From the NCBI GenBank assembly GCA_016194835.1, contig JACQAU010000333.1, forward strand, positions 1 to 10,358: a DNA stretch of 10,358 nucleotides, read 5' to 3'. The number at the start of each line of letters is the position of its first letter. The first letter of the stretch is position 1. The position numbers and the translations under genes were made by a program. Positions 6,399-10,358 of the stretch are shown piece by piece. This DNA comes from Deltaproteobacteria bacterium. Lineage in GTDB: Bacteria > Bdellovibrionota > UBA1018. The notes beneath the pieces were generated by a model. That model was not told the origin of the DNA. It saw only the letters and a program-made list of their open reading frames with translations, and did not search any database.

Positions 6399-6429
6399 TT
6401 GACATTCACTATGTAGTGTCCAATATACT
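6399..6429 (+). promoter_or_regulatory. Candidate groESL promoter with palindrome in the spacer
   Basis: TTGACA (6399-6404) is followed by AATATA (6422-6427, 17-bp spacer) or TATACT (6424-6429, 19-bp spacer). The spacer contains the near-perfect palindrome CACTATGTAGTG (6407-6418), a possible operator. A GACACT half-site also occurs at 6348-6353. The leader would be about 135 nt. No CIRCE element (TTAGCACTC-N9-GAGTGCTAA) or sigma-32 promoter was seen in the 329-bp region 6242-6570. Confidence 0.5.
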
Positions 6430-6463
6430 AATGAAACTATTTTTTAAATTTCGGAGCTGCTTT

Positions 6464-6520
6464 CCTAAGGCTGAGATTATTCTTAAACATTTCTTTAATT
6501 TAGGTAATCTTTGGCTTAGG
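6464..6520 (+). promoter_or_regulatory. Long imperfect hairpin in the groESL leader
   Basis: CCTAAG (6464-6469) pairs with CTTAGG (6515-6520) and AGATTA (6474-6479) with TAATCT (6505-6510), separated by a symmetric 4x4 internal loop. The apical part holds a further TTAAA/TTTAA pairing (6483-6487 with 6494-6498). The structure lies about 40 nt upstream of the groES ribosome site. AGGTAA occurs twice in it or at its edge and again in that ribosome site. It could be an RNA control element. Confidence 0.4.
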
Positions 6521-6570
6521 TAAATTGTTACTGAGTTTAAACAAAATGAACTAAAAATGGAGGTAAGTAT

Positions 6571-6858
6571 ATGCAAGTTCGACCCTTACACGATCGTGTG
6601 TTGGTGAGGCGCTTTGAAGAAGAAGAGCGCTCAAAAGGTGGAATCATTATCCCTGACACAGCAAAGGAAAAACCAATTCAAGGTGAAATCATTGCTGCAG
6701 GACAAGGCCGCGTTGCCGAAGACGGAAAAATTCGTCCGTTAGATGTTAAAAAAGGCGACCGCGTGTTGTTCGGTAAATATTCAGGAACTGAAATTAAAAT
6801 TGAAGGCGAGGAATTTCTCATGATGCGTGAGGAAGATATTCTCGGCATTGTTCAGTAA
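6571..6858 (+). CDS. groES: Co-chaperonin GroES (Cpn10)
   Basis: 95 residues, the normal length for bacterial GroES. It forms the heptameric lid of the GroEL chamber in the cytoplasm. The N-terminus QVRPLHDRVLVRR and the mobile loop EEERSKGGIIIPDTAKEKP (17-35), whose Gly-Ile-Ile-Ile segment binds GroEL, are canonical. So are KKGDRVLFGKYSGTEI and the end EEDILGIV. The start ATG has GGAGG (6559-6563) seven bases upstream. groEL follows after 21 bp. The upstream region carries a candidate sigma-70 promoter with a palindrome and a leader hairpin, and no CIRCE, so the heat-shock control differs from the common HrcA scheme as far as can be seen. Confidence 0.99.
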   Translation: MQVRPLHDRVLVRRFEEEERSKGGIIIPDTAKEKPIQGEIIAAGQGRVAEDGKIRPLDVKKGDRVLFGKYSGTEIKIEGEEFLMMREEDILGIVQ

Positions 6859-6879
6859 TTTTTTAAGGAGGTATAAAAA

Positions 6880-8517
6880 ATGTCTGCAAAAGAACTTCGT
6901 TTTTCGGAACAGGCGCGTTCCGCTATTTTAGTAGGTGTAAATGTATTGGCTGATGCTGTCAAAGTAACTTTGGGCCCAAAAGGAAGAAATGTAGTGATTG
7001 AAAAATCATTTGGCGCTCCAAATGTCACAAAAGATGGTGTAACAGTTGCAAAAGAAATTGAGCTTTCAGATAAATTCGAAAATATGGGTGCTCAAATGGT
7101 AAGAGAAGTAGCCTCGAAAACCAGCGATGACGCTGGTGACGGGACCACTACCGCTACCGTTTTAGCCCAAGCAATTTATCGAGAAGGAGCAAAAATCGTA
7201 GCTGCTGGCCATAATCCCATGGAAATTAAACGCGGTATCGACAAAGCCGTCTTGGCTGTTGTCGAAGAGTTAAAACGCGTTGCAAAACCAATTAAAGATC
7301 AAAAAGAGGTGGCTCAGGTTGGAGCAATCTCTGCAAACTGTGATCAGGAGATTGGAAGGCTCATTGCTGAAGCCATGGAAAAAGTTGGCAAAGAAGGCGT
7401 TATAACCGTTGAGGAATCTAAAACTGCTGAAACAACTTTAGAAGTTGTCGAAGGCATGCAATTTGATCGCGGTTATCTTTCACCATACTTTGTCACTAAT
7501 GCAGAAAAAATGGAATGCTCCCTAGAGAATCCATACATCCTGCTTTTTGAAAAGAAAATTAGCTCAATGAAAGATCTGTTGCCACTCCTTGAAAAAGTAG
7601 TGCAACGCTCAAAACCATTGCTCATTATTGCAGAAGAAGTTGATGGCGAAGCCCTAGCAACACTAGTTGTTAACAAACTTCGTGGCACCATTCAGGTTTG
7701 TGCAGTAAAAGCGCCTGGTTTTGGTGATCGCAGGAAAGAAATGATGCAAGACGTTGCCACTCTAACCGGTGGACAAGTCATCTCTGATGATTTGGGACAT
7801 AAACTTGAGGCTACTCGCCTTGAAGATCTTGGTACTGCTAAAAAAGTAACAATCGACAAGGACAATACTACTATTGTTGATGGAGCCGGTAAAAAGAGTG
7901 CTGTTGAAGGTCGAGTAAAAACTCTTCGTGCGCAAATTGATGAGACGACTTCAGATTACGATAGAGAGAAACTGCAGGAAAGACTTGCAAAATTAGTAGG
8001 TGGCGTAGCTGTAATTAATGTTGGTGCTGCAACTGAAGTTGAGATGAAAGAAAAGAAAGCTCGAGTTGAAGATGCATTAAACGCTACTCGCGCAGCTGTA
8101 GAAGAAGGCATTGTACCAGGAGGCGGAACAGTTTTGTTACGCTCCATCAGCGCTTTAAGCAAGCTACATGATCTTTCACCTGAACAAACATCAGGTGTGA
8201 GCATCATAAAGCGAGCTCTTGAAGAACCTATCCGGCAAATCGCCGCAAACGCAGGTTATGAAGGCTCTATAGTTGTCGATAAGGTTATGAACAACCCAAA
8301 CCCTGCTTGGGGATTTAATGCTCTAACTGAAAAGTATGAAGACTTACTTGCTGCTGGAGTTATTGATCCTGCAAAAGTAGCCCGCTGTGCATTGCAAAAT
8401 GCTGCCAGTGTTGCGAGCCTCATGCTTACAACTGAAGCATTAATTGCAGAGAAACCAAAAAAGGAATCTCCAATGCCAGGTCCAAACCCAGGAATGGGCG
8501 GATACGGAGACATGTAA
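6880..8517 (+). CDS. groEL: Chaperonin GroEL (Cpn60)
   Basis: 545 residues, full length for this ATP-driven 14-mer protein-folding chaperonin. The ATP site is intact: LGPKGRNVV (31-39), KDGVTVAKEIEL with Asp52 (51-62) and GDGTTTATVLA with Asp87 (86-96). The later signature AAVEEGIVPGGG follows the VEDALNATR segment, which carries the Asp needed for hydrolysis. The C-terminus ends PGMGGYGDM, a short version of the usual Gly-Gly-Met tail that projects into the cavity. Ribosome site AAGGAGG (6865-6871) is 8 nt before the ATG. It is co-transcribed with groES and closed by a strong terminator at 8553-8593. Only one groEL is seen here; extra copies elsewhere cannot be excluded. Confidence 0.99.
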   Translation: MSAKELRFSEQARSAILVGVNVLADAVKVTLGPKGRNVVIEKSFGAPNVTKDGVTVAKEIELSDKFENMGAQMVREVASKTSDDAGDGTTTATVLAQAIYREGAKIVAAGHNPMEIKRGIDKAVLAVVEELKRVAKPIKDQKEVAQVGAISANCDQEIGRLIAEAMEKVGKEGVITVEESKTAETTLEVVEGMQFDRGYLSPYFVTNAEKMECSLENPYILLFEKKISSMKDLLPLLEKVVQRSKPLLIIAEEVDGEALATLVVNKLRGTIQVCAVKAPGFGDRRKEMMQDVATLTGGQVISDDLGHKLEATRLEDLGTAKKVTIDKDNTTIVDGAGKKSAVEGRVKTLRAQIDETTSDYDREKLQERLAKLVGGVAVINVGAATEVEMKEKKARVEDALNATRAAVEEGIVPGGGTVLLRSISALSKLHDLSPEQTSGVSIIKRALEEPIRQIAANAGYEGSIVVDKVMNNPNPAWGFNALTEKYEDLLAAGVIDPAKVARCALQNAASVASLMLTTEALIAEKPKKESPMPGPNPGMGGYGDM

Positions 8518-8552
8518 GCCTTTAGATTTACATAGATTTTTACATCAAAACA

Positions 8553-8593
8553 AAAGCCCCTGGGTTTCTAAAAAATCCAGGGGCTTTGTTTTT
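8553..8593 (+). terminator. Strong rho-independent terminator of groESL
   Basis: A 15-bp stem (8553-8567 with 8573-8587, one G:U pair) around loop CTAAA, with a GCCCC/GGGGC core, is followed by G and TTTTT (8589-8593). It begins 35 bp after the groEL stop. Confidence 0.95.
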
Positions 8594-8609
8594 CCCCACT
8601 AATTTGGAT

Positions 8610-8637
8610 TTGATTTCCTTTTTTTGTCTGTTACTCT
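8610..8637 (+). promoter_or_regulatory. Candidate promoter giving a leaderless lipoprotein mRNA
   Basis: TTGATT (8610-8615) and TACTCT (8632-8637, fitting TANNNT) are 16 bp apart. The expected start, about 7 nt downstream, coincides with the A of the ATG at 8645. No Shine-Dalgarno sequence is present between them. Confidence 0.35.
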
Positions 8638-8644
8638 TAAACAC

Positions 8645-10087
8645 ATGAGTAGACTTATCCGCTCTTTTGTATTGCTATCAATTGTGATCCCCGTCTTGGG
8701 TTGTTCGTTGAAATCAAGCTTTGATCCCTCGATGGTTAATTTGATATTTAAATTTCAAAATCAAAACAGTTTCAATAACTCAATCCTGCAAAACCTTAGT
8801 TTAAAACAATATTCTCCATTTATTGACTCAATACCACCTGCGTCATTAAGTCAGTTCAATTGTTTGGCAATAAATATTATGGGTTCTGGCGTTTTTTCTG
8901 GAACATACGCGAACAATCTTGATACATACATTCAAAAACAACTGCAAGGACAGTCTTGTGCATATAAAGGAGTAACTTCGTCTACTTTTCCTGTAGACGC
9001 TGATAAAAATATTGCTTTAAAAATTCCCGCAGGAAAAGATCGCATTATACAAGTAATTGGATTTTCTGATCCACAAGGCATTTATTGCAAATCTTCTCTT
9101 CCTATAAGCGAGATTGTAACACCAGAAAATAATTCAATAGAAGGCTATGAAATAGGAAAAGCAATTAAAGATCTCTTTAAAAATAATGAAGAAGTTTCAA
9201 TACAAAATTCATATGATTCTCTACCCACAACTACAGATAAAAGAAACAGAAACATCCAATGTGAGGGACTAGAACCAATAACAAGCCCAAATTCGGGCTC
9301 AAGCAGCGGAAGTGGTTCGGGTAGTTCGGGAGGTTCAAACACCATTCAGCCTAGTTTTACACCAAAAGATATTGCAAATTTAAGAGCTTGGTATCGTGCT
9401 GGTTATTTTACAGAAAAAGGTTTAACAGATGGACAAAATATTGAAATAAATTGGCTAGATGAAAGCGGTAATGGGCTTTCGGTTGTATCATCTGGTGAAA
9501 GTGCCGGAATGCCAGCGCCGAAATATTTTAAACAAAGAGGAACAAATAATACACCAACCGTTCATGTAGAAGGAGGAGCGCATTTTTCAGCAAGCTTTGC
9601 TAATGGCATAGGTACAATAAACGAACTCACAGTATTTGCAGTAACCAAGTATGATTCAGGAGCTATAGTAGGGGAGTTTTTAGGATTAAGCAGCGACTAT
9701 GCCATTGGAGGAGTTGGTGTGGATTATTTTATTATGGGAACTCTTGGTGGAGGTAACTATTACGTGCAGTACAATGCCAGCGGCACTATTCCCACGATAA
9801 CAGCAACACAAATTACTTACAGCTATAAAATCCATGTAGCAACCTGGCAAGCCCAAGCTGCCACTGGGACAACTTTCAAATACTCTATTTTAGGAATGGA
9901 AACACATACAGATCAAGCCGCTAACACGGTAAACATTAATTTGTCAAAATATATTAAAATTGGAAAAGCAACAGATAATTATTTTGGTGGAGACATTTCA
10001 GAAATCATAATTTATACACGACTATTGACAGGCACAGAAGAAAGTAAAATCAAAGATTACTTGTCTATTAAATATAATTTACCCTAG
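8645..10087 (+). CDS. Surface lipoprotein with Ser/Gly hinge and LamG-like jelly-roll domain
   Basis: I place the start at ATG 8645 (480 residues) rather than at the upstream in-frame TTG 8624, because MSRLIRSFVLLSIVIPVLGC is then a textbook lipoprotein signal with Cys20 lipidated. Residues 21 to about 210 form a domain I do not recognise, with several Cys. A low-complexity Ser/Gly hinge (about 217-232) follows. The C-terminal part (about 237-480) begins DIANLRAWYRAGYF and has DGQNIEINWLDESGNG. It ends with EIIIYTRLLTGTEESKIKDYLSIKYNLP, the pattern of concanavalin/LamG-like jelly-roll domains of bacterial surface proteins, which often bind carbohydrate or protein. The C-terminal motif is at its natural end, so the gene looks intact. 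It follows the groESL terminator and has its own putative promoter. Ligand unknown. Confidence 0.87.
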   Translation: MSRLIRSFVLLSIVIPVLGCSLKSSFDPSMVNLIFKFQNQNSFNNSILQNLSLKQYSPFIDSIPPASLSQFNCLAINIMGSGVFSGTYANNLDTYIQKQLQGQSCAYKGVTSSTFPVDADKNIALKIPAGKDRIIQVIGFSDPQGIYCKSSLPISEIVTPENNSIEGYEIGKAIKDLFKNNEEVSIQNSYDSLPTTTDKRNRNIQCEGLEPITSPNSGSSSGSGSGSSGGSNTIQPSFTPKDIANLRAWYRAGYFTEKGLTDGQNIEINWLDESGNGLSVVSSGESAGMPAPKYFKQRGTNNTPTVHVEGGAHFSASFANGIGTINELTVFAVTKYDSGAIVGEFLGLSSDYAIGGVGVDYFIMGTLGGGNYYVQYNASGTIPTITATQITYSYKIHVATWQAQAATGTTFKYSILGMETHTDQAANTVNINLSKYIKIGKATDNYFGGDISEIIIYTRLLTGTEESKIKDYLSIKYNLP

Positions 10088-10212
10088 TCGCATTGACTCA
10101 GAAATGATGTGACTTTAGATGGTTGCAACTTTTCGGGTCAATGGCCGGATGACTCATAATTATGTTACCGTAAACCTGATTAAAACAATTTAGTTAACGG
10201 GGGTGCATAAAA
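10088..10212 (+). mobile_element. Left flank of an insertion sequence (end not delimited)
   Basis: The gap between the lipoprotein stop and the transposase start is likely to include the left end of the element. It contains TGACTCA twice (10094-10100 and 10150-10156) and a G-rich ribosome site (GGGGG ending 10203). The terminal inverted repeat cannot be fixed because the other end lies outside the window. Confidence 0.4.
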
Positions 10213-10358
10213 ATGAGCCATCTAGCAAAAATACAATATCTGATTGCGATATGGGATCGCTATCAAAAAATAGCAAAAAAAGAGAAGGGAAGAATTTTAG
10301 ACGAATTTTGTGCCGTGTGTGGATATTCAAGAAAATCTGCGATTAGACTTTTAAATTC
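10213..10358 (+). CDS. Integrase-type (DDE) transposase, N-terminal fragment at window edge
   Basis: 48 codons from ATG 10213 continue past the window end. The start MSHLAKIQYLIAIWDRYQKI, followed by AKKEKGRILDEFCAVCGYSRKSAIRLLN, is the N-terminal helix-turn-helix region of a common family of insertion-sequence transposases with a retroviral-type (rve) integrase core. The catalytic DDE domain would lie downstream, unseen. It would bind the element ends and catalyse transposition. A GTTAACGGGGG stretch gives a ribosome site about 10 nt upstream. Family rank below 'integrase-core transposase' is not certain from 48 residues, and whether the gene is intact cannot be told. Confidence 0.8.
   Translation, partial: MSHLAKIQYLIAIWDRYQKIAKKEKGRILDEFCAVCGYSRKSAIRLLN

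Noticed and set aside
6431..6523. 30-codon ATG frame in the groESL leader (MKLFFKFRSCF...)
   Set aside because: No ribosome site, and the preferred -10 box overlaps or abuts its start, so it would fall upstream of the transcript. The leader hairpin explains the sequence constraint better.
6242..6570. CIRCE/HrcA operator or sigma-32 promoter for groESL
   Set aside because: No TTAGCACTC/GAGTGCTAA pair and no CTTGAA...CCCCAT pair could be found.
7473..8513. Several antisense open frames within groEL
   Set aside because: They are shadows of the strongly coding groEL frame and have no start signals or recognisable protein.
8624..8644. Upstream TTG start for the lipoprotein
   Set aside because: It lengthens the signal peptide with a polar segment and has no ribosome site; ATG 8645 gives a standard lipoprotein signal.

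Overview
The window is AT-rich (the mean looks near 40% GC or below) bacterial chromosome. The organism is probably Gram-negative: several proteins carry Sec signal peptides, two carry lipoprotein signals, and one is a TolB-like beta-propeller. No gene fixes the taxon. The exported protease, modular Gly/Ser-linker lipoproteins and groESL style would suit Bdellovibrionota or a related 'deltaproteobacterial' group, but this is a guess. Neither tRNA encodes CCA.

Left part (1-2459, minus strand): an exported subtilisin-family (S8) protease followed 65 bp later by an exported 5'-nucleotidase/UshA-type metallophosphoesterase cut by the window edge. They probably share a transcript. A 197-bp divergent promoter region with a central palindrome separates them from a plus-strand secreted protein of unknown name (2657-3868). 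Its motifs resemble the catalytic and metal-binding loops of HipA/PI3K/Fam20-like kinases.

Centre (3869-6241): a 21-bp copy of the 3' end of tRNA-Arg(TCT) lies 185 bp downstream of that gene. The two copies bracket a GC-rich, palindrome-filled stretch. Next come tRNA-Arg itself (minus), an FmdB-type zinc-ribbon gene (plus) and tRNA-Phe(GAA) (minus, 3 bp from the fmdB stop). A minus-strand pair follows: an exported protein with in-frame 24-bp repeats, then a TolB-like lipoprotein.

Right part (6242-10358, plus strand): a 329-bp regulatory region, then the groES-groEL operon with a strong intrinsic terminator. No CIRCE box is visible; instead there is a small palindrome in the promoter spacer and a long imperfect hairpin in the leader. 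Next is a lipoprotein with a Ser/Gly hinge and a LamG-like jelly-roll domain, probably translated from a near-leaderless message. The window ends in the first 48 codons of an integrase-type transposase, the start of an insertion sequence.

The groES/groEL chaperonin and the tRNAs are housekeeping. Most of the rest encodes cell-envelope or exported proteins. No complete new defence or mobile system is evident. The most unusual items are the tRNA-end duplication element, the kinase-like secreted protein, the palindromic coding repeats and the groESL leader structure.
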